Assembly: GCA_947503145.1 (NCBI GenBank)
Contig: CANNCP010000004.1
Coordinates: 186,001 to 250,000 of the forward strand
DNA length: 64,000 bases
Direction: 5' to 3'
Origin: an uncultured Roseovarius sp.
GTDB taxonomy: Bacteria; Pseudomonadota; Alphaproteobacteria; Rhodobacterales; Rhodobacteraceae
Made by a program: the position numbers and the translations under genes. Shown piece after piece: positions 24,902 to 33,166 of the stretch. The notes under the pieces are model-generated. The model was not told the DNA's origin and ran no database searches. It saw nothing but the letters and a program-made list of their open reading frames with translations. Within the stretch, counting starts at the first letter, position 1. The number at the start of each line of letters is the position of its first letter.

Positions 24902-26403
24902 CGGCGCTTGCCGGCCACGATGCGATCAAGGATGAGGGCGCAGAAAAGGATGGCAAGACCTGCCAGAATCCCCTGCCCCGCCGCCGCGTATTGAAGTGCC
25001 TCCAACACGTCTTCACCCAGCCCTTTGGCTCCGATAAGTGAGGCGACAACGACCATGGCGAGAGACAGCAGAATGGTCTGGTTGACCCCTGCCATGATGG
25101 TGCGCGCCGCCAGAGGCAGATCCACACGCCATAACAGATAGCGCGGCGTCGCACCAAAAGCGAGCGCAGCCTCGCGGATCGAATCGGGCACCTGTTGCAG
25201 GCCCAGAACCGTAAAACGGATCACCGGTGGGCTGCCGAAAATCATCGTGGCGACAACGCCTGCAGGCTTGCCCGACCCGATGAACGCAACGACCGGGATC
25301 AGATAGACGAAAGAGGGCATCGACTGCATGAAATCGAGGATCGGACGCACGATTGCAAAGGTGCGCGGACGTCGCGCGCAATAGATGCCCAACGGGATGC
25401 CAAGACTGATCGAGATCAGCGCAGCGGCCCCCAGCAGCGAGATTGTCGCCATCGCCTTTTCCCAAAAGTCGAGCAGCCCCAGATAGGCCAGTGCCGCCGT
25501 CGTAAAAATCGCGACGCGCGGCCCGCCTGTGAGATAGCCCAGCAGTATGACAACCAGCGCAACAACCGGCCATGGCGTGCCCACGAATACGATCTCGAGC
25601 CCGTCCAGGAGCATGCGCATTCCGAATGTGATCGTATCGAAAAACCCACGCCCGGCGGTCTTGGTCCAATCAAACGCCGCCTGGATGCCATCGCCCACGC
25701 CAAGCCGCCATGTTCGGTTGGTCGGAAATTCGCTAAGTAGGGGGATGGCCTCGGGCTGAGCAAACTTGAGTGTGCTTGGAGCCATGACAAGGCCGAAAAG
25801 CAAGGTGGCAAGGCCCGTCCTGGTCCAGGACCAGCCATGCGCGAACGAGCGATCTGACCGCCAGCGCGCGAACTGCCCCTCCAGCGCCCAGTTCGCAATC
25901 GACGCTGCCAGAACTTTGAAGGCGATCAACAATGCCAGCCCCACCAGGACATAGAACAGCCCCGTCGCATCAGCAGTGGTGGCGGTAAGTTCCGCCTGCT
26001 TCAGCGCATCTTGCAGGGATTCGGTGGCACGTTTCAATGCATCCAACGTCGAGGCGCCGGATTGTTCCGCAGCGCTGATCTGTTGCTGGCGCAGATCCAG
26101 CGTTTCGGCAATGCGCGCAGCCCGTTCGCGTGCATCTCGTCCAAGATCGCCGAACAGGCCGCGCCCGATCTGGATGAAGGCCAGCGTTTCCAGCAGCATG
26201 AATATCAGGAACCACGACCACAGGCCGCGCGCCCCGAACCAGATCGGCCCCAGCAACCCCGCCGCACCGTTCAGCGTAAAGCGATAGCCGGGAGCCTGCA
26301 TGACATAGGCGAAAACCCGGCGATAGTAACCGCGGTTCTGCCCTACGAAATTGTCGATCAGCGGGTTGAGCCGCGTCACGGCCTCTGTGCTGGATTCTTC
26401 CAT
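24898..26403 (-). CDS. ProW-type glycine betaine/quaternary-amine ABC permease with long N-terminal extension
   Basis: This is the membrane channel of an osmoprotectant/quaternary-amine ABC importer. The C-terminal 250 residues form a standard binding-protein-dependent permease domain (WEKAMATISLLGAAALISISLGIPLGIYCARRP; EAALAFGATPRYLLWRVDLPLAARTIMAGVNQTILLSLAMVV). The 501-residue protein is much longer than the usual 280-350. Its N-terminal half holds extra hydrophobic segments and a charged helical stretch, RDARERAARIAETLDLRQQQISAAEQ, that looks like a coiled coil. The start at 26403 (GAGGAGCCGGGAA before the ATG) replaces a longer track start. The stop codon lies in the MITE-like element. 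The gene starts 12 bp after proV. Confidence 0.88.
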   Translation of the reverse strand: MEESSTEAVTRLNPLIDNFVGQNRGYYRRVFAYVMQAPGYRFTLNGAAGLLGPIWFGARGLWSWFLIFMLLETLAFIQIGRGLFGDLGRDARERAARIAETLDLRQQQISAAEQSGASTLDALKRATESLQDALKQAELTATTADATGLFYVLVGLALLIAFKVLAASIANWALEGQFARWRSDRSFAHGWSWTRTGLATLLFGLVMAPSTLKFAQPEAIPLLSEFPTNRTWRLGVGDGIQAAFDWTKTAGRGFFDTITFGMRMLLDGLEIVFVGTPWPVVALVVILLGYLTGGPRVAIFTTAALAYLGLLDFWEKAMATISLLGAAALISISLGIPLGIYCARRPRTFAIVRPILDFMQSMPSFVYLIPVVAFIGSGKPAGVVATMIFGSPPVIRFTVLGLQQVPDSIREAALAFGATPRYLLWRVDLPLAARTIMAGVNQTILLSLAMVVVASLIGAKGLGEDVLEALQYAAAGQGILAGLAILFCALILDRIVAGKRR

Positions 26404-26414
26404 TTCCCGGCTCC

Positions 26415-27464
26415 TCAGGACTGGTTGTTTCGGATCGCACGCATCAACATCGGACGGTTGAGCACACCGATGGTAGCCCCATCCTGAACAACTCGCATGA
26501 TACCGTGCCCGTCGACGCAAAGGTCGATCAGCGTGTTCAGATCCATGTCGGGATGCGCCACGGTGGCATCCGCTGGCACCTTGGAATAAGTGGCCTCGAA
26601 CTGCTCAAGAGGGCGCATCACCGAATGCGCGAAGATCATGTTCAGCTTGGAAATACCGGCAACAAAATCGGCGACATATTGATCAGCCGGATTAAGAATG
26701 ATCTCTTCCGGAGTGCCGATCTGAACGATGCGGCCATCCTTCATGATCGCTATGCGGTTGCCGATCCGGATCGCCTCATCCAGATCGTGGGTAATGAACA
26801 TCGTGGTTTTATTCAGCCTTTTCGACAGCTTGATGAACTGATCCTGAAGCTGTCTGCGGATCAGTGGGTCTAGTGCCGAAAATGGCTCGTCCATCAGCAG
26901 GATGTCGGGGTCCGAGGCGATGGCGCGGGCGATGCCCACCCGTTGTTGCATGCCGCCGGATAATTCATGGGCATATCTGTCCTCCCAGCCGGTCAATTCG
27001 ACGAGGTCCAGAACCCTGTCAGCTTCCTGCCAGCGGCGTGCCTTGCCGGTGCCCCTGATTTCAAGGGGCATCGCCACGTTGTCCCGCACTGTGCGATGTG
27101 GCATCAGACCAAAATTCTGAAACACCATGCCGACCCGCCGATTGCGCAGATTGCGTAATCCTTGGTCGTTCAGGGACATCACATCTTCGCCCCCGATCAG
27201 GATCTGCCCCGCCGTGGGTTCAAGCAGGCGGTTAACATGTCGCACAAGCGTCGACTTGCCCGACCCGGACAGGCCCATCACGCAAAACAATTCACCCGAG
27301 CGGACCTGAAACGTCGCGTCAGCAACGCCGACGACGCAATTGAACCGCTTGAGCACCTCGGGCTTGCCGATCCCTTCGGACCGGATGGCGGCCATTGCTT
27401 CATCTGCGCGCAGGCCAAATACCTTCCAAACGTTACGTGCGTCTATAGCGATGTCATTTGCCAT
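26415..27464 (-). CDS. ProV-type glycine betaine/quaternary-amine ABC ATPase
   Basis: This is the ATPase of the betaine-type importer, 349 residues. After the ProV-specific N-terminus (IAIDARNVWKVFGLRADEAMAAIRSEGIGKPEVLKRFNCVVGVADATFQV) come Walker A GLSGSGKSTLVRHVNRLLEPTAG, signature LSGGMQQRVGIARAIASDPDILLMDEP and THDLDEAIRIGNRIAIMKDG. The C-terminal region is CBS-like (DLNTLIDLCVDGHGIMRVVQDGATIGVLNRPMLMRAI), a domain linked to ionic-strength sensing in osmoprotectant ATPases. The start is chosen at the ATG preceded by GGGGAGAAACG. Confidence 0.9.
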   Translation of the reverse strand: MANDIAIDARNVWKVFGLRADEAMAAIRSEGIGKPEVLKRFNCVVGVADATFQVRSGELFCVMGLSGSGKSTLVRHVNRLLEPTAGQILIGGEDVMSLNDQGLRNLRNRRVGMVFQNFGLMPHRTVRDNVAMPLEIRGTGKARRWQEADRVLDLVELTGWEDRYAHELSGGMQQRVGIARAIASDPDILLMDEPFSALDPLIRRQLQDQFIKLSKRLNKTTMFITHDLDEAIRIGNRIAIMKDGRIVQIGTPEEIILNPADQYVADFVAGISKLNMIFAHSVMRPLEQFEATYSKVPADATVAHPDMDLNTLIDLCVDGHGIMRVVQDGATIGVLNRPMLMRAIRNNQS

Positions 27465-27491
27465 CGTTTCTCCCCGAACCTGTGCTTGTAG

Positions 27492-27514
27492 ACCCGGCGC
27501 TGAGGGCGCCGGGT
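27492..27514. repeat. Intercistronic hairpin after the ProX-type gene
   Basis: A perfect 9-bp stem, ACCCGGCGC/GCGCCGGGT, with loop TGAGG lies between the proX stop (27526) and the proV start (27464). There is no U-run. This is the fourth example in the window of a hairpin placed directly after a solute-binding gene. Confidence 0.7.
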
Positions 27515-27525
27515 TGGTGCAGTGC

Positions 27526-28491
27526 TCAATTAAGGCCAAGCCAGCCGTCCACCATTTCGCCATTCGCGCCGATCCATTCGGACACGACCTCCGCGATCTC
27601 GCGACCCTGGACGACAACCTCATATGTCATCTGAGAAAGCTGATCCGCCTCCATGTCGATATTGGCAAGAAAGGAGGCTGCAACGGGATTGCGCGTTTCC
27701 AGAGATTTGGAATAGGCCACCGTCACCGTCTTGACCTGATCGCCTGTCAGTATCTTCGAGTTTTCAAACCAGTCTGCATCCTGATCCGGCTGCACCATCG
27801 TGTATTGATCCGGTTCATAGGCGGGTTCCTCGATCATGGTGATGTCATAAAGTGCGTGGACGTAATGCGGGCTGTAACAGTAAAAGGCAACGCCCTCATG
27901 CTGATCGATCGCGTCCTTCAGCCGGGAATAAAACACGGTTTCGTCCTCGGTTCCGGGCTCCAGAAAGGACTCGATTCCATAGTCGCGCACCTTGACCTTG
28001 TGCACGTTGGTCGATGCCCAGCCAGAGGCGCCAACCCAGATCTCGCCCTTGCCATCGCCGTTCGAATCAAACAGGGCTTCCGCTGCGGGCGTAGCAAGAT
28101 CGAAGATTGATTTGATGTTGTGCTCTTCAGCCATGTAGGTCGGCGTGCAAAAGCCGGACCGCCCCTCATAAGATCCCGACGACACTGCCACAGTGCCCTT
28201 GCCATCGACGAACTCGTCAATGAACGAAGCCTGATTAGGTAGCCAGACGTCCGGGTGAACGTCGATATCGCCGCGCCCGCCATCCATCGCCTCAAAGATC
28301 ACCGCATTTGCTCCCGGCGCATAGCCAATCTCGCCGCCGAGGCGGGTTTCGATGACCTGGCCGATCACATTCGCCATGATCTTGGCGCCCGGCCAGCTGG
28401 GTTCACCAACCACGACCTTTTCCTGTGCCCCGGCGGTTGTCGCCGCGATCGCTATGACCAGGGCCGCGCTTGTTGTCCTCATGTGTTTCAT
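27526..28491 (-). CDS. ProX/OpuAC-type periplasmic binding protein for betaine-like compounds
   Basis: This is the periplasmic receptor of the ProVW importer, 321 residues. The signal peptide MKHMRTTSAALVIAIAATTAGA precedes QEKVVVGEPSWPGAKIMANVIGQVIETRLGGEIGYAPGANAVIFEAM, a typical OpuAC-family start with DIDVHPDVWLPNQ. The start, with AGGAG upstream, lies 93 codons inside the track ORF, which otherwise reads through the upstream gene. Tryptophans such as those in DVWLP and ASGWAST could line a quaternary-amine cage, but this is not provable without a structure. It follows the DUF1989-GcvT gene by about 30 bp. Confidence 0.88.
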   Translation of the reverse strand: MKHMRTTSAALVIAIAATTAGAQEKVVVGEPSWPGAKIMANVIGQVIETRLGGEIGYAPGANAVIFEAMDGGRGDIDVHPDVWLPNQASFIDEFVDGKGTVAVSSGSYEGRSGFCTPTYMAEEHNIKSIFDLATPAAEALFDSNGDGKGEIWVGASGWASTNVHKVKVRDYGIESFLEPGTEDETVFYSRLKDAIDQHEGVAFYCYSPHYVHALYDITMIEEPAYEPDQYTMVQPDQDADWFENSKILTGDQVKTVTVAYSKSLETRNPVAASFLANIDMEADQLSQMTYEVVVQGREIAEVVSEWIGANGEMVDGWLGLN

Positions 28492-28523
28492 CAATTGATC
28501 TCCTGTTGGTTGGACCGTCTTTT

Positions 28524-30848
28524 TCAGGCTCTTGCCCGCGTTCTTTTGGGATCGACAAAGGGAATATCCACGACCGTCACGCCCAACCGCTTCATGTGCC
28601 CGTCCATCATTCCGACCTCCAGGTCGGTGCCGTTTTCCGCATATTCGACGGCAAGCCGCGCCATCGCGATGGTGCAGTTCAGCATTGGCGAGCGCGTCGC
28701 AGATGTGATGACACCGACCTGTCGCTCGCCGGCGAAAACCGGCGTACCATGCGCGGGCACGTCGGTGCACTGAAAGACAAGACCCTTGAGGATGCGCCTG
28801 GGGTCTTTTGAATTGCGCACCAGCGCGGCCTTGCCGGTAAAATCTGCCTTCTCCAGATCCACCGCAAATCCGAGACCGGCCTCAAAGGCATCGCCCCCCG
28901 GCGCGAACTCGGCATTGGCTGCGGCAAGGCCGGCCTCGATGCGGATGATCTCAAGCGCGGCGGCCCCCATCGGCGCAAGTCCAAAGTCCTGACCTGCCTC
29001 CATGATTGCATCCCACAGCGCAACCGCGTCGGACTTGGCGCAGAACAACTCATACCCCAACTCGCCGGTATAGCCCGAGCGAGACAGCATGAAGGGAATG
29101 CCGTCGCGATCACCAATGCGCGCGACCGTCACACCGAACCACTTTATCTGATCCAGCGACGGAACATTCGGCTGGGTAAAGATGATCTTGCTCAGAAGAT
29201 CGCGTGATTTCGGGCCCTGCAACGCCAGATTGGGCAGCGCATTGCGCATTGCGTTTATGCGCACCTGAAGCCCTTCCCGTTCGGCCAACTCGTTCAGAAC
29301 GCGCCCACTCTGCTCATTGCCGCAGCACCAGCGGAACAACTCCGGTCCGATCCGGAAAAGCGTGCCGTCGTCGATCACCGCTCCGCCGACATCACACATC
29401 AGCGTGTAGGTGCCGCGCCAGACCGGCAGCTTTGCGATGTTGCGCGTCAACGCCATCTGCAACAGCCGTTCGGCATCCGGGCCGATGATATCGTATTTCC
29501 TGAGCCCACTCATATCCTGTAGGGTCACCGCGTTGCGGCAGGCCCAATATTCCCCGGTTGTCCCGATTGAAGGAAACGAGACTGGCGCCCACAGATCGCG
29601 CACAGGCGTGAAGTGCTGTGTGAGCGGGGCAAGGCGCGCATGAAAGGCGGATTCCTGGCTGATCGACATGGGAGCGTCCTCTTTCTCACGATAGGCTACC
29701 GCGCGGCGGATGGGGGTATCGGATCGGTAAATCCGCACATGGATGTCCGTTGGGTTCCATCCGTTGATCGGGTCGATATCATCGGGACAGGCCGTCGAGA
29801 CGCAGACCAGATCGGCCAGAGCGCGCATGATCACATAATCGCCGGGACGCGAATGGGATTCCTCGGTCAGGATGTGATGCGATGCAGCATCGATCCAGGT
29901 GTTCCAGAAGAAATTGATCGCTGGCCAGGCCGGCCGACGCGCAACCCCGAAGGGCCCAAGCACGTGGGAGATGTTGTCCGAACAGTTCAGATGCCCCGGA
30001 AACCCCCGGTCTTCGTATACCCGCGCCGAACAGGCCAACCCCAACGTGTCGTGCCGCCCGCATGTATCTTGAACGACGCTCAGCAATGGCTGCATCTCAT
30101 TGTCGTAAAACTTGTCAAACAGCCCCGGACCGGGGTAGGAGCGCCGCACCATCGTCCGTGTCACGGTGCCATCAATCAAAAGCTCCCGCCCTGCATGCAG
30201 CCCGTCAGCACGGAACGCCATGAAATCCGAGCATTGCTGCCCCTCAATGTCGATAATCTGGACATATTCGCCCTGGCGCAGTTCATAAGCGCGCGCAGTT
30301 CCGCGCGAGACAGTAAACTCTTCGCGCACATCCCCCAGAAGCGGCGGCAACAAGACATCGCTGGCCTTGGCGGGCTGATGCGCAACATGGACAGTGCCAC
30401 CTGCGCCGCAGGAAACCAGATGGTCCGGACGGGCCGGCTGTGCCACCCAGACCGTGCAGGCACGCGTCGCCCCGAGCACGATGGTATCATCGGTCCCGAC
30501 AATCCATGCGGCGTCTGGTGGCGCGACCGCCGAGCCGCCGTTGCGGGCGATCCAGCCCAACAATGGCGCACTGTCAAAATCGTCTAACTGCACCGTTGCA
30601 TCACCTGCAAGTCCCAGCCCGGACAGCGCCGAACGCCCGCGTTCATCAAAGGCCATGACGATGACGCCATCCCCCGAGCGCATACCGCTGAGTGACAAAA
30701 GGTCGCCCGCAGCCACATCAAAGCGGACCGCATCGCGCGGCGCAATCAGCCGGTTGTCTGCCGTCGGCTTTGCGAAACCGGGAAACGACCGCGCGGACGA
30801 GGTGAAACCGATATTGCTGAGCGTGTGGATGACATTGCTTTGGTGCAT
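28524..30848 (-). CDS. DUF1989-GcvT fusion protein (putative tetrahydrofolate-dependent demethylase)
   Basis: This is a 774-residue fusion. Residues 1 to about 165 are unassigned and may be a degenerate copy of the next domain. Residues about 165-385 are a DUF1989 (urea-carboxylase-associated) domain with QCSDFMAFRAD, LNCSDNI and STACPDDIDPINGWNPTDIHV, whose Cys/His residues are likely metal ligands. From MSISQESAFHARLAPL (about 395) to the end is a complete GcvT/aminomethyltransferase fold with IGTTGEYWACRNAVTLQDMSG, SRSGYTGELGYELF and IRIEAGLAAANAEF. GcvT-like proteins move one-carbon units from N- or S-methyl compounds to tetrahydrofolate. Being first in an operon with a betaine-type importer, it probably demethylates or processes the imported compound. 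The exact chemistry is unknown. Confidence 0.85.
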   Translation of the reverse strand: MHQSNVIHTLSNIGFTSSARSFPGFAKPTADNRLIAPRDAVRFDVAAGDLLSLSGMRSGDGVIVMAFDERGRSALSGLGLAGDATVQLDDFDSAPLLGWIARNGGSAVAPPDAAWIVGTDDTIVLGATRACTVWVAQPARPDHLVSCGAGGTVHVAHQPAKASDVLLPPLLGDVREEFTVSRGTARAYELRQGEYVQIIDIEGQQCSDFMAFRADGLHAGRELLIDGTVTRTMVRRSYPGPGLFDKFYDNEMQPLLSVVQDTCGRHDTLGLACSARVYEDRGFPGHLNCSDNISHVLGPFGVARRPAWPAINFFWNTWIDAASHHILTEESHSRPGDYVIMRALADLVCVSTACPDDIDPINGWNPTDIHVRIYRSDTPIRRAVAYREKEDAPMSISQESAFHARLAPLTQHFTPVRDLWAPVSFPSIGTTGEYWACRNAVTLQDMSGLRKYDIIGPDAERLLQMALTRNIAKLPVWRGTYTLMCDVGGAVIDDGTLFRIGPELFRWCCGNEQSGRVLNELAEREGLQVRINAMRNALPNLALQGPKSRDLLSKIIFTQPNVPSLDQIKWFGVTVARIGDRDGIPFMLSRSGYTGELGYELFCAKSDAVALWDAIMEAGQDFGLAPMGAAALEIIRIEAGLAAANAEFAPGGDAFEAGLGFAVDLEKADFTGKAALVRNSKDPRRILKGLVFQCTDVPAHGTPVFAGERQVGVITSATRSPMLNCTIAMARLAVEYAENGTDLEVGMMDGHMKRLGVTVVDIPFVDPKRTRARA

Positions 30849-30871
30849 CGGGAAATGCCTTGAATCGTCTC

Positions 30872-30885
30872 TGAAACTAGTTACA
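30872..30885. promoter_or_regulatory. LacI-type operator O2 (imperfect)
   Basis: TGAAACTAGTTACA differs by one base from the perfect palindrome TGTAACTAGTTACA located 22 bp downstream. It lies on the promoter-proximal transcript side of the DUF1989-GcvT operon. LacI-family operators have this 14-bp dyad form with a central pyrimidine-purine step. Confidence 0.65.
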
Positions 30886-30915
30886 ATACTGAATGTAACT
30901 AGTTACATGTGTCAA
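30886..30915 (-). promoter_or_regulatory. Promoter of the DUF1989-GcvT operon with embedded operator
   Basis: On the minus strand a consensus -35 TTGACA (30910-30915) is followed by an 18-bp spacer and CAGTAT, a weak (3/6) -10. The perfect LacI-type palindrome fills the spacer, so bound repressor would exclude RNA polymerase. The -10 assignment is tentative. Confidence 0.5.
30894..30907. promoter_or_regulatory. LacI-type operator O1 (perfect palindrome)
   Basis: TGTAACTAGTTACA is a perfect 14-bp dyad with the form expected for LacI/PurR-family sites (TGxAAxxxxTTxCA). It is centred 22 bp, about two helical turns, from the second copy and lies between the divergent lacI-type and DUF1989-GcvT genes. 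Confidence 0.75.
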
Positions 30916-30950
30916 GATGTTATATTTTCAGAATGTGAGAATTTTATCCC

Positions 30951-31994
30951 ATGTTGACGACAGGCGGTAAAAAGCGGGCAAATTTGCGGGACGTCGCCAA
31001 GATGGCAGGCGTTTCAGTGGCCACTGTTTCGCGGGTTCTGAATTCACCCGGATCGGTCACAGAGCGAACCCGTGCCCGCGTGTTGGTCGCCATAGACGAA
31101 CTACGCTTTGTGCCAAGTGCTGCGGCGAGAGCGATAAATTCTGGGCGCACGCGGATCGTGGGCGCACTGATTCCGACGCTGGACAATGCGATTTTCGCGC
31201 GCTTCCTCGATGCGGTCGAAAGGCATCTGGCGCCGCATCAACTATCGTTGATCGTGGCCACTACCAATGGCGATGCCGCGACCGAGCGGGAAAAAGCGCA
31301 GAACCTTGTCGATATCGGCGCCGAAGGGTTGATCGTATCGGGAATCCATCACAGTCAGGAATTTCTTGATCTGGTAACCAAGAACCAACTACCGGTCATC
31401 GTGACATCCTATTTCGACGCACAATACCGGCTGCCGACGATCGGCTATGACAACCGCGTCGCGGCCCGTGTCGCAGCGCGGCATCTGTTCGATCTTGGCC
31501 ATACCGAAATCGCCGTGATCCACGGGCCGCGCCGAAGCAACGACCGCACCAGTGCCCGTATCGCAGGGATCGAAGAGGCGGAACTGATGACAAAACTGGT
31601 CTTTCACGAGGTTGATCTTTCGGTCGCGGGCGGGTGCGCCGCTGTTCAGGCGCTTGTCGCATCGGGCGAGAGCGTCAGCGCCATCCTGTGTCTGTCGGAT
31701 GTTCTAGCCATGGGCGCACTGTTCGAGCTTGATCGCGCAGGCCTCAAGGTGCCGCTGGATATATCCGTGATGGGGATCGACGATCTGCCCGGGTCTTCCT
31801 TCACCGCTCCCGCCTTGACCAGCGTTCACTTGCCGGTGCAGGAAATGGGTGCCCAGGCAGCCAAGGCACTGTCGGCCTGGATCGAAATGGGCCAAGTGCC
31901 CGATCCCGTCGCCTTGAGTTCCAACCTGGTTGTCCGGCATTCCACTGCGAAAAACGGTAACCTGAATCGCCCCGATTTTAGCCGAGACCCATAG
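30951..31994 (+). CDS. LacI-family transcriptional regulator
   Basis: This is a ligand-responsive repressor of 347 residues. The N-terminal helix-turn-helix and hinge helix (ANLRDVAKMAGVSVATVSRVLNSPGSVTERTRARVLVAIDELRFVPSAAARAINSGRT) are followed by a type I periplasmic-binding-like sensor domain (RIVGALIPTLDNAIFARFLDAVERHL; DLSVAGGCAAVQAL; VPLDISVMGIDDLPGSSFTAPALTSVHLPVQEMG). It is divergent from the DUF1989-GcvT/proXVW operon, with two matching operators in the gap. LacI regulators usually sense sugars or nucleosides, so pairing with a betaine-type system is unusual. Confidence 0.92.
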   Translation: MLTTGGKKRANLRDVAKMAGVSVATVSRVLNSPGSVTERTRARVLVAIDELRFVPSAAARAINSGRTRIVGALIPTLDNAIFARFLDAVERHLAPHQLSLIVATTNGDAATEREKAQNLVDIGAEGLIVSGIHHSQEFLDLVTKNQLPVIVTSYFDAQYRLPTIGYDNRVAARVAARHLFDLGHTEIAVIHGPRRSNDRTSARIAGIEEAELMTKLVFHEVDLSVAGGCAAVQALVASGESVSAILCLSDVLAMGALFELDRAGLKVPLDISVMGIDDLPGSSFTAPALTSVHLPVQEMGAQAAKALSAWIEMGQVPDPVALSSNLVVRHSTAKNGNLNRPDFSRDP

Positions 31995-32166
31995 CCTCGC
32001 ATTACGCGACCATATCGAGCACGTTGCGCTGTGAGGCCGTGCATCAATCAGATGTCATCCGTCAGCCGGGCGACGGCTTGGCCGAATATAAGGCCTGCAC
32101 AGCGCCCGTCTGCATCATGGGGCGGAATTGCCGGACTGATCCTAGTCTTGCACATGATGCCAGGAC

Positions 32167-32196
32167 AAAAAAGCCCCGGCCATTTCGGGCCGAGGC
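32167..32196 (-). terminator. Rho-independent terminator of the rpmC-rpmD ribosomal operon
   Basis: On the minus strand GCCTCGGCC, a six-base loop and GGCCGGGGC (one G-U pair) are followed by TTTTTTG. It lies about 75 bp past the rpmD stop codon and ends the spc-type transcript before rplO would normally appear. Confidence 0.85.
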
Positions 32197-32235
32197 GCAT
32201 CCGGGGTAGAAACCCGGCATGATGTTGATGCAGAG

Positions 32236-32256
32236 GCCCCGGACCAGGTCCGGGGC
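32236..32256. repeat. CCCCGG-type intergenic hairpin downstream of rpmD
   Basis: GCCCCGGACC/GGTCCGGGGC is a perfect 10-bp stem with a one-base centre. It lies 15 bp after the rpmD stop codon and belongs to the recurrent CCCCGG..CCGGGG family in this window. Confidence 0.6.
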
Positions 32257-32270
32257 GCGCAGCAAAGACC

Positions 32271-32459
32271 TTAGCCTTTTTCTTCGACGATCTCGACCAG
32301 GTGCGAGATCTTGTTGAGCATACCGCGGATCGAGGGCGTATCCTCCAGCTCCCGCATGCGGTGCATCTTGTTAAGACCCAGGCCGATCAGCGTTGCGCGC
32401 TGGTCTGCGGGGCGGCGAATGGGCGAACCCACCTGTTTGACGATGATTGTCTTGGCCAT
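32271..32459 (-). CDS. rpmD: 50S ribosomal protein L30
   Basis: Large-subunit protein of 62 residues. [58 protein letters not shown] matches bacterial L30 over its full length. It follows rpsE by 3 bp and is the last gene of the block. A terminator and a LacI-controlled region follow instead of the usual rplO-secY. Confidence 0.96.
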   Translation of the reverse strand: MAKTIIVKQVGSPIRRPADQRATLIGLGLNKMHRMRELEDTPSIRGMLNKISHLVEIVEEKG

Positions 32460-32462
32460 GTC

Positions 32463-33050
32463 TTAACCCTCCTGAGCCGCAGGGGCTTGCTCGCCGCCGG
32501 CTTTGGGCGCGTCTTCGCGAACGAGGATGTCGGACACCTTCTTGCCGCGACGCTGCGCAACCATGCGGGGGCTCGATTCCTTGCGCAGACCGTCGATGGT
32601 GGCGCGGATCATGTTGTAGGGGTTCTGGCTGCCGTTCGACTTGGCGACGACGTCCTGAAGACCCAGCATCTCGAACACGGCCCGCATCGGACCACCGGCG
32701 ATGATGCCGGTACCCTGCGGTGCCGAGCGCATGATGACCTTACCGGCGCCATGGCGCCCTTCCATGTCATGATGCAGCGTGCGGCCTTCGCGCAGCGGAA
32801 CGCGGATCATCTGGCGCTTGGCCTGCTCGGTAGCCTTGCGGATGGCCTCGGGGACCTCCTTGGCCTTGCCCTTGCCAAAGCCGACGCGGCCCTTCTGGTC
32901 ACCCACGATGACAAGTGCTGCAAAGCCGAAGCGTTTACCACCCTTGACTGTCTTGCTGACGCGGTTGATCGCAACCAGGCGATCGGCGAATTCAGGGGTC
33001 TCGTCACGCTGATTGCGACGGCCTCCCCCACGATTATCATCTCTTGCCAT
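32463..33050 (-). CDS. rpsE: 30S ribosomal protein S5
   Basis: Small-subunit protein of the fidelity centre, 195 residues. The S5 double-stranded-RNA-binding domain ([66 protein letters not shown]) and the C-terminal fold ([43 protein letters not shown]) are complete. The C-terminus has an acidic, alanine-rich tail of about 20 residues. Confidence 0.97.
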   Translation of the reverse strand: MARDDNRGGGRRNQRDETPEFADRLVAINRVSKTVKGGKRFGFAALVIVGDQKGRVGFGKGKAKEVPEAIRKATEQAKRQMIRVPLREGRTLHHDMEGRHGAGKVIMRSAPQGTGIIAGGPMRAVFEMLGLQDVVAKSNGSQNPYNMIRATIDGLRKESSPRMVAQRRGKKVSDILVREDAPKAGGEQAPAAQEG

Positions 33051-33166
33051 GTGGCTTCCTTGCTCATTCGGCCTTGTAGGCCTGTCATACTCGATCCCAG
33101 TGCCCCGCCCCCGTCAGGCCGGTGCCCGGATCATCGAGGCGGCCCCGAAATGGGGCCGCCTGCGCC

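Larger units (their letters stand above)
31995..32270. other. Intergenic region between lacI and rpmD
   Basis: This 276-bp gap separates the accessory region from the ribosomal block; the lacI and rpmD genes converge on it. It holds the rpmD-side terminator (32167-32196) and a CCCCGG-type hairpin (32236-32256). No gene, tRNA or attachment site was recognised. Confidence 0.6.
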
